Part shown: positions 9,352 to 17,591 of the stretch, one piece after another
Layout of the letters: each line of letters begins with the position of its first letter
Numbering within the stretch: position 1 is the stretch's first letter
NCBI GenBank assembly: GCA_016706365.1
Contig: JADJJU010000001.1
Location: 459,001 to 523,000, forward strand
Source: Saprospiraceae bacterium
Lineage (GTDB): Bacteria; Bacteroidota; Bacteroidia; Chitinophagales; Saprospiraceae
Length of the DNA: 64,000 nucleotides
Direction of reading: 5' to 3'
Position numbers and translations under genes: made by a program
The notes under the pieces: model-generated
Seen by the model: only the letters and a program-made list of their open reading frames with translations
What the model was told of the DNA's origin: nothing
Database searches by the model: none

Positions 9352-10095
9352 GATAACTCAGTTTGTAAAAGGATTTCTTCTGTAAGCTTTACTCGTCTAC
9401 GCGGGATATAACTTTATAAATTATTCCCTAGATACTATTCAGCATTTGAGAAGAATAGGGGTAAGCGCAATCTCTTTTGGTCGAAATACAAGAATGTTTT
9501 CTGTAACAAAATGCTCTTCTTACCCCATCCTTTCTTGTTAATGAATATGAATGAATGAAATTCAAAAATAAGTCATCACAAACGTACGAGTAGCAAAAGA
9601 TCAAGGCTGTTTAAAATTTCCTTGTTTTCTACGCTGCTCTTCACCCAGCTCATGCAAAGCCGCTCGCTTATTGAAAAAGTGATAATTGCACAAATTCCAC
9701 GTACTAATTAATTTGGAATAAATCCGGCTTTCACTAATGCTCGGCTTCCGTGCCTGCTTGCTTTTCGTCAAATTCAGCTTGACAACTGTGTTTCAAGCAG
9801 CTTGAAAAGCTACGGAAATTTTAAAAGGCCGGGACTAACAGCCAAGCAGCCGAAAGAAAATCAATGAAATATTGTCGATTAACCACGTGACACACAAACT
9901 CCGAAGGAGTTTAACATGGATAACCCCGGGCAAGTGTAACGCAGCCCGGGGTAGACTAGCCCCCACAAAGAACTCCGTAGGTGTTCAACTAAGAAAGGCT
10001 ATAGAAAATGGAATAAATTAAAATGCGGGCAGAAAATCCGGATTTTCGTCTGTGTTGTTTGCAGTGAAAGTTTTTACTAAGCCCGATGTGTATAT
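9352..10095. other. Intergenic region upstream of the transposase; possible bridge-RNA segment and interspersed repeat
   Basis: No credible gene. 9437-9528 contains paired inverted repeats (ATAGGGGTAAG at 9456-9465 region with CTTACCCCAT at 9519-9528; AGCATTT with AAATGCT) just upstream of the transposase start. In IS110-group elements this non-coding side encodes the bridge RNA, so a structured RNA is possible. 9897-9990 holds a palindromic repeat listed separately. The rest is ordinary AT-rich spacer. Confidence 0.4.
9897..9990. repeat. Palindromic interspersed-type repeat (AACTCCG units around a GC hairpin)
   Basis: Two related units, AACTCCGAAGGAGTTTAAC (9897-9915) and AACTCCGTAGGTGTTCAAC (9971-9989), flank a perfect 8-bp GC hairpin (CCCCGGGC 9924-9931 with GCCCGGGG 9944-9951). 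The first unit is itself a palindrome. I recall similar AACTCCGNAGGAGTTCAAC sequences scattered in other Bacteroidota genomes; this memory is unverified and only one copy of the block is in this window. Confidence 0.55.
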
Positions 10096-11526
10096 TTAAT
10101 CCGGAAATATCTTCCCCGGATTCAAAATACCCTTCGGATCAAATACAGCTTTTATTCCTTTCATCAGATTCAATTCCACCTGATTAAACATGATAGGCAT
10201 ATAATTCTTTTGAACATATCCGATACCGTGTTCACCGGAGAGGGTTCCATTCAAAGATTTAACTACCTGGAAAATTTCAGTAATTCCATCCCGGATCACA
10301 TTATTCCACATCTCTTCTGAGAGTTCCTGTTTCACGATATTGACATGAAGATTGCCATCGCCTGCATGGCCATAACAAACAGAACGGAAACCATACTTTG
10401 CTCCGATTTCTTTCACAGCGCGCAACAGCGTCGGTAATTCCGCCCGTGGTACAACTGTATCTTCTTCCTTATAAATGGAATTGAGCTTGACAGCATGAGC
10501 TACATTCCGCCTTAAACGCCATAGCTCCGTTTTTTGAGCATCATTGTCGGCGAAGAGGATTTCACCACATCCAAAGCCTTCAACAACTTCAGTTATTTTC
10601 TCACAATCAGAGAATAGTTGATCCATGTGATTTCCATCTACCTCAATCAACAAATGAGCCTGCACATCAGGACCTATTTCCAATTGAACATCTTTTAGAT
10701 AAGCCACAGCCCAATCAATAGCCTCCCTCTCCATAAACTCCAGCGCAGAAGGAATCACTCCTGCTCTGAATATTGCAGACACTGCAGCACAGGCATTTTC
10801 TGCTGAATTAAAGGGAACCAATAAAAGCAGGTTGAATGGCGGAGCCGGCAGTAGCTTTAAGACTATTTTTGTAATAATGCCAAGCGTTCCTTCACTACCC
10901 ACCATCAGCTGGGTGAGATTATAACCAGTAGAATTTTTGAGGGTATTGGCGCCTGTCCAAATGATTTCACCATTAGGCAGAACTACTTCCAGGTTTAAAA
11001 CATAGTCTTTAACTACTCCATATTTTACAGCTTTAGGGCCACCTGCATTGGTAGCTACATTTCCTCCGATAAAACAGATGCCTCTGCTGGAAGGATCAGG
11101 TGGATAAAAGAGACCAAATTCCTTTACTTTATTTTGCAGAACCTCTGTGATCACTCCAGGCTCGACGGTGACCTGCAGATTTTTCTCATCTATCAGAAGT
11201 ATCTGATTAAATTTTTCCATTGAAATCAACAAACCAGCCATTACCGGTAAAGCCCCACCCGCTAATCCACTTCCTCCACCCCTGACGGTCACATATATAT
11301 TATGTTCATTGGCATATTGCATTACCTTGCTCAGCGCTTCAACTGTATGAGGTATGATGACTGCATCAGGAAGAAATACAAAATCCTCCGTCTCGTCATG
11401 GCCGTATTTTGCCAGCGCTTCAGGATCTGAATAAATAGTAATATCTCCTGAAAGTTTTAAGACTTCCTGAAGATCCGGCTTAATAGAAAGGGTTTCCAGT
11501 GTAGAATTCATAGCTAATTTGCTCAA
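10096..11526 (-). CDS. FAD-linked oxidase, GlcD/D-lactate dehydrogenase family
   Basis: Flavoprotein oxidising a 2-hydroxy acid such as glycolate or D-lactate; the exact substrate cannot be read from sequence. It has 476 residues with the PCMH-type FAD-binding domain (TVRGGGSGLAGGALPVMAG; CFIGGNVATNAGGPKAVKYG; GYNLTQLMVGSEGTLGIITK) and the C-terminal FAD-oxidase domain (YGHAGDGNLHVNI; LSGEHGIGYVQKNYM; FDPKGILNPGKIFPD). The His residues in GHAGDGNLH and SGEHG are the usual active-site ones. No signal peptide, so cytoplasmic or peripheral at the membrane. It is not preceded by glcE/glcF-like genes and looks monocistronic, with a possible -7 box TAACTTTG at 11570-11577. Confidence 0.9.
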   Translation of the reverse strand: MSKLAMNSTLETLSIKPDLQEVLKLSGDITIYSDPEALAKYGHDETEDFVFLPDAVIIPHTVEALSKVMQYANEHNIYVTVRGGGSGLAGGALPVMAGLLISMEKFNQILLIDEKNLQVTVEPGVITEVLQNKVKEFGLFYPPDPSSRGICFIGGNVATNAGGPKAVKYGVVKDYVLNLEVVLPNGEIIWTGANTLKNSTGYNLTQLMVGSEGTLGIITKIVLKLLPAPPFNLLLLVPFNSAENACAAVSAIFRAGVIPSALEFMEREAIDWAVAYLKDVQLEIGPDVQAHLLIEVDGNHMDQLFSDCEKITEVVEGFGCGEILFADNDAQKTELWRLRRNVAHAVKLNSIYKEEDTVVPRAELPTLLRAVKEIGAKYGFRSVCYGHAGDGNLHVNIVKQELSEEMWNNVIRDGITEIFQVVKSLNGTLSGEHGIGYVQKNYMPIMFNQVELNLMKGIKAVFDPKGILNPGKIFPD

Positions 11527-11569
11527 AACTTGCAGTTATGCATCCTGATTTAATGATTTAATTTCAGTG

Positions 11570-11577
11570 CAAAGTTA
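11570..11577 (-). promoter_or_regulatory. Possible -7 element for the GlcD-like gene
   Basis: Minus-strand TAACTTTG fits TANNTTTG and lies 44 bases before the start codon. A TTTTG at 11607-11603 could be the upstream box, but the 25-base spacing is longer than usual. Confidence 0.4.
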
Positions 11578-11594
11578 AGCTATAAAATAATGTC

Positions 11595-12707
11595 TTACTG
11601 TTCAAAAGGATTTTTGAATGCCGGATTATTGATAAATTCGGTATCAGTAAGGGTATTTAGAAACTTAATTAATTTATCCTTTTCGGAAGCTGAAGTCGGA
11701 ACTGCACCGTGCTCGGGAATCAATCCATCAACATTCGTTGAAGGTACACCTCCTGTACTGTAATGCTCGATTACATCATCAAGAGATGCCAGACTGCCAT
11801 CATGCATGTAAGGCGCAGTCAGAGCAATATTTCGAAGAGACACTGCTCTGAATTTTCCCATGTCTGAATTAAAGCCGGTGACATTGAATCTTGTCTGCGT
11901 CATAGCTTGCTGCGCATCGGTAAGCAAACCATTATTGAAATAATTGTCTGCTGTAAACAAAACTGGACTGTGACAATGTGCACAACCTCCATCTTTCAGG
12001 GCTCCACCGGAATTATCATTGAACATGCTCATGCCTTCAAATTCATCGTTGTCCAAATCAAGGATTTCCTGCCGAATAAATTTGTCATATTTAGAGCCCG
12101 CACTTACCATGGTGCGCTGAAATTGGGCCAGAGCTTTAGCCACCATTTCTTTTGTAATTTCCTTATTGTTTTTTATGCCAAATGCCTTTCTGAACATTTG
12201 CTGATAAGTCGGATGAACCTGCAATTTCCTAATGACATTCGGCCATTTCTCATCCATCTCATTAGGATCCTCCACCGGATGCAGTGCCTGAATCTCCAGG
12301 CTGGAAACTCGTCCATCCCAAAATAAACCCCTATTGGCAAATCCAATATTAGCCAGACTCATGGAGCTTCTTTTACCTACTTTTCCATCAATTCCTATGC
12401 TTTTATCAAGTCCATCTGTGAAAGACAACTCCTGCTTATGACATGTAGCACATGAAATACTGGAGTCCCGGGACATAATAGGATCATAAAATAAAAATCT
12501 ACCCAGCAAAACCCCTTCCTGAGTTGTAGGATTGTCAGCCGGAATTACCATCTGAGGAAATAAGGGAGGAATTGGTATAGTATGTGCGGAAGGATTATAG
12601 GCAATATTTTGCAAATCAACAATTGGGTCATCAACCTGTGGGTCATCTTTCCTGCATCCGGAGAAAGCAATTAAAACAGTAAAAAGCAGTATGATACAAC
12701 TTCTCAT
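11595..12707 (-). CDS. Di-heme cytochrome c peroxidase/MauG family lipoprotein (MbnH-like)
   Basis: 370-residue exported di-heme protein. A lipobox ending FSGC (Cys18) predicts a lipoprotein. Two c-type heme sites are visible: CATCH (residues 86-90) and CAHCH (242-246), the two-domain arrangement of bacterial cytochrome c peroxidases and MauG. LGRFLFYDP near residue 70 and SLRNIALTAPYMHDGSLASLDDVIEHY near 290-315 are family signatures (read as separate short blocks). The start codon overlaps the stop of the upstream MbnP-like gene by 4 bases (ATGA), so they are translationally coupled. In the known MbnH-MbnP pair, the MauG-like enzyme oxidises a Trp of its partner to kynurenine. That partner relation is inferred here from adjacency; a plain H2O2-reducing peroxidase is the alternative. 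Confidence 0.85.
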   Translation of the reverse strand: MRSCIILLFTVLIAFSGCRKDDPQVDDPIVDLQNIAYNPSAHTIPIPPLFPQMVIPADNPTTQEGVLLGRFLFYDPIMSRDSSISCATCHKQELSFTDGLDKSIGIDGKVGKRSSMSLANIGFANRGLFWDGRVSSLEIQALHPVEDPNEMDEKWPNVIRKLQVHPTYQQMFRKAFGIKNNKEITKEMVAKALAQFQRTMVSAGSKYDKFIRQEILDLDNDEFEGMSMFNDNSGGALKDGGCAHCHSPVLFTADNYFNNGLLTDAQQAMTQTRFNVTGFNSDMGKFRAVSLRNIALTAPYMHDGSLASLDDVIEHYSTGGVPSTNVDGLIPEHGAVPTSASEKDKLIKFLNTLTDTEFINNPAFKNPFEQ

Positions 12708-13453
12708 TTTAATTCATATTTGACTGCAAGCTTCATATTATCAGCTATAGCATGCGCTACGGCTATCTGAGCACTGGTATGGGAAGAAAGATTGTTCTTA
12801 ATGTCATACACTTCACCATCTTGCACAAATATTTTTTTATAGTCTATATATATGATGATTTCTTTTACTTCACCGGCCTTCAACTCAATATTTTGATTCC
12901 ATTCCAATGCCCTGGTAAGTATATCTCCACCTGTGTGGTAACTAAAATCATATGTTCCGGATTCAGTCAGCAATTTTCCGTCAGTGCGGGAGAAAATATA
13001 ACTGTTCCAGCCGGCCCAGTAAAGTTCGGCATTACTCAGAGGATGCGGAAATGTATAGTTAGCGGGTGTACTTCGATTTTGAACCTGATTCAAGCCAATA
13101 TTCCAGTAAAGAGAAGTATATACTCCGGGCTCTACATCGTTAAAGTTGAAAGAGAATCCTTCTTCAATTTTAGATGGATCTGCATTTTTTTCTGAAAAAC
13201 CTAACCACTCAACCTGACTGAGAGAAACATTCTTCGAATTGCCAATACTAATATCAGAAATAATTAAGTCGGCTCTTTGAAAACGTATACTATCACCATT
13301 CATAAACTCATAATTTCTGGATAATAGCAAAGGTTCAGAATCATAAACTGCTTTGAATGTTAGTTTAAGGCCAGCCTTTTCAACTACCATTGGCTCCTTT
13401 TCACAAGCACCCAATAAGACAATCATTGATATTAACAAAGTAGCAATTCTCAT
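12704..13453 (-). CDS. MbnP-like exported lipoprotein
   Basis: 249 residues with a lipobox ending LGAC (Cys17). The body matches the MbnP pattern: an N-terminal strand YEFMNGDSIRFQRADLIISDISI (read as two blocks), a GVYTSLYWNIGLNQ segment and the tryptophan motif AELYWAGWNSYIF with Trp146 and Trp149, followed by RTDGK. In characterised MbnP a Trp is converted by the partner MbnH to kynurenine and the protein binds copper; one of these two Trp residues would be the analogue. It is the first gene of a two-gene unit with the di-heme protein at 11595-12707 (4-base overlap). Family placement is from motif memory and moderately secure; copper binding is inference. Confidence 0.72.
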   Translation of the reverse strand: MRIATLLISMIVLLGACEKEPMVVEKAGLKLTFKAVYDSEPLLLSRNYEFMNGDSIRFQRADLIISDISIGNSKNVSLSQVEWLGFSEKNADPSKIEEGFSFNFNDVEPGVYTSLYWNIGLNQVQNRSTPANYTFPHPLSNAELYWAGWNSYIFSRTDGKLLTESGTYDFSYHTGGDILTRALEWNQNIELKAGEVKEIIIYIDYKKIFVQDGEVYDIKNNLSSHTSAQIAVAHAIADNMKLAVKYELK

Positions 13454-13719
13454 AATTTTATGTTTTCATGCATAGATACGCTTATAACGCATCCAAAGTT
13501 CAATGTTATATTGATATGAAGGAGAAATAACGGTAAAAAAAGAATGAAGAGATTGAGATAAATCAAGTCATTTGATATGGATCCAAATGCATTCGGCAGA
13601 TTCGGCTGCTTAATTGGCAGTTTAATTCACCCATTCACTAATTCTCCTATTCGGCTATTTCATTGGCTGTTCAGTGGCTGTTAATTTTCAACTTTCCACT
13701 TTCCACTTTCAACTAACCT
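13454..13719. other. Intergenic spacer with simple repeats
   Basis: 266 bases. 13689-13714 is a run of TTTCCACTTTCCACTTTC-type 7-base repeats, and 13596-13683 is rich in TTGGC/TTCGGC words. It should contain the promoter of the MbnP/MbnH pair, but no clear TANNTTTG box was found. Confidence 0.4.
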
Positions 13720-14550
13720 TCACTCCTCAACACTTATAAACGCTTCAATATTATCATGCAATTTCTCAGAAATCACCTGGTCTGAATCTACATCAAAATC
13801 AATCCCAGCTATCAGGTCTTTGAAATTCAACTCTAATACAATTATCCTGTCTGCACCCCGGGTTGTAGTAAAATTTATATCCCTTTCTAAAATGAAACTA
13901 TTGAGATCGCCTTTGACAGTGAAAGTTCGTTCGATGTCGCTTACGGGAAAATATAGCACCAGCTTTAGAAAGGTATAACCTTCTCCAGGAGTCAAAGTGT
14001 GCAAAGAGTCTGCCTGAATACCCAGAACAGAACCTCTTGGAAAATCTTCGACCGGGCTGCTATTGAGCTCAGGATCAAGACCAAATCTGAAACGCAGCTT
14101 TTCAAACATACCTGTATATGGAAATAATCCTGCACTGGATGAAGGACTACCTCTGCGGACGATATTGATATTTCGAACCTGTATACTGGAATCCAGATCT
14201 GGACTTCTTCTATAAATCTTCAATGAATCTTCACCGATAATAAATGTTCCATTTTGCACCAGGCCCACGTCAGAAATATACATGGCAAAGTTTCTGAATC
14301 TGATAGAATCGCCATTCTCAAGTGCATAATTGGTCTCCAACTGGAAATTGGGAGTTGTGTCATTCTCGTAAAAATATCTATAGCTCAAAACCAACTGAGG
14401 ATATGAGCAACAGCAATCCTCATCAGCAGCAGCGTCAAAATTTGTGGCTTCCAAATCCAAACAGCCTTCGCTTGGATCCTGGCAGGCCGCCACGGCGAAT
14501 ACCAGAAAAATTAAAGAGAAGAAACTATGCTTTTTTATGCGCATCCTCAT
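13720..14550 (-). CDS. Second MbnP-like lipoprotein with a Cys-rich N-terminal motif
   Basis: 276 residues; lipobox ending AVAAC (Cys23). Directly after it comes CLDLEATNFDAAADEDCCC, a form of the GC-D-x-A-x-N-(F/Y) calcium/Cys motif often seen in marine Bacteroidota surface proteins. The body has ALENGDSIRFRNFAMYISDV, parallel to NYEFMNGDSIRFQRADLIISD in the neighbouring MbnP-like protein, so the two are probably distant paralogues. The Trp pair of the MbnP motif is absent; the corresponding region reads LFPYTGMFEKLRFRFGL. It therefore may not be a substrate of the di-heme enzyme. It starts 26 bases inside the 3' end of the exonuclease gene. Function unknown. Confidence 0.6.
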   Translation of the reverse strand: MRMRIKKHSFFSLIFLVFAVAACQDPSEGCLDLEATNFDAAADEDCCCSYPQLVLSYRYFYENDTTPNFQLETNYALENGDSIRFRNFAMYISDVGLVQNGTFIIGEDSLKIYRRSPDLDSSIQVRNINIVRRGSPSSSAGLFPYTGMFEKLRFRFGLDPELNSSPVEDFPRGSVLGIQADSLHTLTPGEGYTFLKLVLYFPVSDIERTFTVKGDLNSFILERDINFTTTRGADRIIVLELNFKDLIAGIDFDVDSDQVISEKLHDNIEAFISVEE

Positions 14551-15349
14551 ATTCCTTAACCAGCTTTTTAACTGCTTGTTTTACCTGTTGTGAAAATTCT
14601 TTTTCAAGTATCCAATAATAATATTGTTTGTCTTTGGCCAACGATTCCGCTACAGGGAGACCATTGTATTTTCCGAAATTAAAAATGACTACACCATTCT
14701 GATCAAACTTCAATCTTTGAGTCGCATCAATCATATTAGGATCACATGTGAATTCATAAATTGCCTGCATATCATTCTTAACAGGTTGAGGAACAATATT
14801 TCCATCTTCATCTACCATATCCACATTCTGATATTTTTCTAACTGACCTTTGAACACGTCTATAGTAGCTTTGACATCGGCCAGAGCATCATGAGCATTC
14901 TCCATCTCCTGATTACAGTAGAACTTGTAGGCTGCCTTAAGTGTGCGGGGCTCCATTTTGTAGAAAATACGCTGAATATCTATAGTCCGGCGTGAATCAA
15001 CATCAAATTCAATTTCAGCTCTGTGAAATTCCTCCAGTAGCATTGGAATATCGAATCTATTGGAATTGTATCCTGCAAGATCTGCATTTCCAATAAAATC
15101 AAAAACCTTCTGAGCTACCTGAATAAATGTTGGCTTGTTAGATACCATCTGCGGAGTAATTCCATGCACCGCCATAGCTTCCTCAGAAATCGGAATGCCC
15201 GGATTTATGAGCGTATCAAATTCTACAGGATCGCGGCCATCTTTGAAATATTTGATCATACCAATCTGCACTATTCGATCCCGCAATACATGCAGGCCTG
15301 TGGCTTCCAAATCAAAAAACACCAAATCATTGCTCAGATTAAATTGCAT
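14525..15349 (-). CDS. DnaQ-like 3'-5' exonuclease (DEDDh)
   Basis: 274 residues. The exonuclease domain (about 1-175) shows the DEDDh motifs: VFFDLEATGL (Asp, Glu), AGYNSNRFDIPML (Asp) and NAHDALADVKAT (His, Asp). It resembles the epsilon proofreading subunit of DNA polymerase III and related stand-alone exonucleases. The C-terminal 90 residues (VIFNFGKYNGLPVAES, YYYWILEKEFSQQ) are the extension found in Bacteroidota stand-alone exonucleases. It is cytoplasmic. It starts 3 bases after the DoxX stop, so the two are likely co-transcribed. Whether it serves the replicative polymerase or repair cannot be decided. Confidence 0.88.
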   Translation of the reverse strand: MQFNLSNDLVFFDLEATGLHVLRDRIVQIGMIKYFKDGRDPVEFDTLINPGIPISEEAMAVHGITPQMVSNKPTFIQVAQKVFDFIGNADLAGYNSNRFDIPMLLEEFHRAEIEFDVDSRRTIDIQRIFYKMEPRTLKAAYKFYCNQEMENAHDALADVKATIDVFKGQLEKYQNVDMVDEDGNIVPQPVKNDMQAIYEFTCDPNMIDATQRLKFDQNGVVIFNFGKYNGLPVAESLAKDKQYYYWILEKEFSQQVKQAVKKLVKEYEDAHKKA

Positions 15350-15352
15350 AAT

Positions 15353-15814
15353 TTACTTTTTGATGAGTGCATCCACACTCCATTTACCCGGACCGGAAAA
15401 AAGCAAAGCTACGAAAATCACAGCATACATGACGGCAAGTTCAATATCCCCGATGGGGTCCCCTGCATGAACTACGAATAAAATTACGAGCATTGTGATG
15501 ATCAATGGTATGAGAGCCAGCCGGGTAAATAATCCCAGGATGAGTAGCGCCGAGCACAAAAATTCAGAGAAGATTGCGAGCAGAAGAGAATTGAATTCAC
15601 CTATACCGAGGGGGTCACCAAATTTGATAGGTCCATTTCCGCTCAATTTCATAAGCTTTGGATAACCATGTTGCATCATCATCAATCCCCCGCTGCTGAC
15701 TCTAAGTACTAATGCAGCCATGTCCCGACTTAATGGTTGAATTCCAAGCACAGAATTTTTTCGCTTTGCCATCGATACAGATTTTAATGAAGAATGCAGA
15801 TTGTAAAATTTCAA
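15353..15814 (-). CDS. DoxX family membrane protein
   Basis: Up to 153 residues with four hydrophobic helices and the DoxX signatures ALVLRVSSGGLMMMQHGYPKL and EFLCSALLILGLFTRLALIP. DoxX-like proteins are integral membrane proteins of poorly defined redox or sulfur-related roles. The start at 15814 adds a 14-residue tail; the second Met at 15772 (MAKRKNSVLG) aligns better with typical starts and may be the true one. It heads a short unit with the exonuclease. Confidence 0.85.
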   Translation of the reverse strand: MKFYNLHSSLKSVSMAKRKNSVLGIQPLSRDMAALVLRVSSGGLMMMQHGYPKLMKLSGNGPIKFGDPLGIGEFNSLLLAIFSEFLCSALLILGLFTRLALIPLIITMLVILFVVHAGDPIGDIELAVMYAVIFVALLFSGPGKWSVDALIKK

Positions 15815-16142
15815 TACGAACTTAACCTTTTGTCAATTGAAATGCTCACTTATGTAAAATTTATTTAATGTTTAAGTGATTACCAGCCCCAAAAATTCCA
15901 GATTCTATTAAACGATTTTCATGAGTTTCTTATTTGCAGTAAATTCCGAAAATAAAATTCATCTTTCTACAAGGGACAACATCAGCCAGTGACTTTGAGC
16001 ATTATCCTATTTTTCAATTGATTAAATACTATAAAAAAATTGCATTTAATATTGGATCATCAATACTTCGGGTAACACATTAATAGTCAATGTAATATGA
16101 AATAAATGTAGCATCATTATTGCTGGACTCCCGATATAAGAT
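15815..16142. other. Divergent intergenic region
   Basis: 328 AT-rich bases between the divergent DoxX and GNAT-like genes. It should hold both promoters; I found no convincing TANNTTTG/TTTG pair and no hairpin of note. Confidence 0.35.
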
Positions 16143-17069
16143 GTGAAAAAACTAATTAGTATGAAGTTTGATTTTCTACCCTATACACTGACCCGCGAGG
16201 ATAGAATTGCAGAATGGCTGGAAGATAAATCCATTCCCTTCCTGAGACACGACGGAATCATATGGTATAAAGAAATGAATATTGCCCAACCTCTGGCACC
16301 ATTTTCTACCAGGATTCAACTGGATCCGGCGGATAGTACACACATTCTTCAGAAGCTGGATGCCGGAACATTGCGCTACACCACTAAACTCAGTCAGTCT
16401 ACCAAAATTAAAAACACATACTATATAGTCAGTGCACTTCAACCGATATTTCTGGAAGATTTGGATCCTGCCTCCCGAAAAGAAATAGAACTGGGGATAA
16501 GGCTGTGTACTGTGCGAAGAGTAGAATCAGGAGAAATAGCAAGAAATGCCTGGCTTATCCAGATGAGACATCAGTCAGCTCTGAATGATTATCGATCATT
16601 GCTACACTTTAAAAACGAGGAAGATTTTGTAGATTTTGTTCTGCCTGAAACCAAATACGATGATATCATACACTACTTTGGAATTTATTACGGTTCGCGT
16701 ATGGTAGGATTCAGCAGATGCCTGAATCTCCCATCCAATGAGGTGCATATCACCCATATAGCCATAGATCCGGCTTATCAGGGCTACAGATCAATGGAAG
16801 CACTCAATTGGTTTATGATTCAGTATTATATGGAATGCAATGATGTAAAGACAATAGTTTCCTGCGCAAGACCATTAGACCCCACATCAACTGAGCAGGA
16901 TTTCTACATTCAATCGCTCAATTTTGAAAAAATCTCACTGGACTTAAAAGTCGTTTTTAGAAGAAATCTGGCCAGACAAATCCCTTTCAGCATTCCTTTT
17001 AAAAAAGTCAGTACCAGAATTCATCCTTCAATGCATACTATCACACCGGTAAAAATTCAGAACAGCTAA
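16143..17069 (+). CDS. GNAT-like protein of unknown function
   Basis: 308 residues, no signal peptide or membrane segment. The C-terminal half (about 175-275) reads like a GNAT acyltransferase fold: FGIYYGSRMVGFSRC, then EVHITHIAIDPAYQGYRSM, a degenerate acetyl-CoA loop (the usual Q/RxxGxG/A is DPAYQGYRSM), then MEALNWFMIQYYMEC. The N-terminal half is unrecognised. The initial MKKLISMKF gives two candidate starts; the second Met (16161) is possible. It stands alone between AT-rich spacers, so context gives no hint of substrate. N-acyl amino acid synthase or colonisation-type GNATs are possible alternatives, unproven. Confidence 0.55.
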   Translation: MKKLISMKFDFLPYTLTREDRIAEWLEDKSIPFLRHDGIIWYKEMNIAQPLAPFSTRIQLDPADSTHILQKLDAGTLRYTTKLSQSTKIKNTYYIVSALQPIFLEDLDPASRKEIELGIRLCTVRRVESGEIARNAWLIQMRHQSALNDYRSLLHFKNEEDFVDFVLPETKYDDIIHYFGIYYGSRMVGFSRCLNLPSNEVHITHIAIDPAYQGYRSMEALNWFMIQYYMECNDVKTIVSCARPLDPTSTEQDFYIQSLNFEKISLDLKVVFRRNLARQIPFSIPFKKVSTRIHPSMHTITPVKIQNS

Positions 17070-17591
17070 AAATTCCAGCCTGGATAGTTATATATGTACC
17101 TGTAAATCTGTTCATTAGGCAACTATTATTCAGAAAAAAGAAAAATTATTGGTGGAGCCACTAACAATATTTCATTACGTTACGTCATTTTGTTAGTTGA
17201 CCCGATATCAATACTATCGATGTTAGATCTACTTTAATTTTTTCTATTAGAATACTCCTACAACCAAATTTAATTTCAATTTGTAAAAGCTGAGATGACA
17301 TTCAGCTTTCTGGAATACTTATTTTTATTTTAAAGTAAATAAAAATATGTAATATACTGTTGATCAATTAAATGAGATTTTTTAGCAAGAAAAAGATTAA
17401 AATTTAATCAAGACATGACAATAAATACATTTAGACTTAACGTTAATACCATAGATTTGATTTAATATTATTTAATTAATCTAAATATTTTATTCTGCCG
17501 ATTATTCAAAATGATAAATCAAATTCTTTAATCGATTAAAAACAACATATTTAATACCCTTTAATTCGCACAAACCAAACTAAACCTAATT
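17070..17591. other. AT-rich intergenic region
   Basis: 522 bases of very AT-rich DNA upstream of the beta-barrel gene. No gene, clear hairpin terminator or consensus promoter recognised. Confidence 0.4.

Larger units (their letters stand above)
8237..9482 (-). mobile_element. IS110-family insertion sequence (ends uncertain)
   Basis: Contains an IS110-type DEDD transposase (8277-9351). Candidate end sequences are GACCAAAAGA at 8315-8324 (also at 8238-8247) on the left and, inverted, TCTTTTGGTC at 9472-9481 on the right. Subterminal inverted repeats of this kind occur in the IS1111 branch of IS110. There is no flanking target duplication to prove the ends, and the left copy lies inside or just beside the transposase 3' end, so the limits are provisional. 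Confidence 0.6.
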
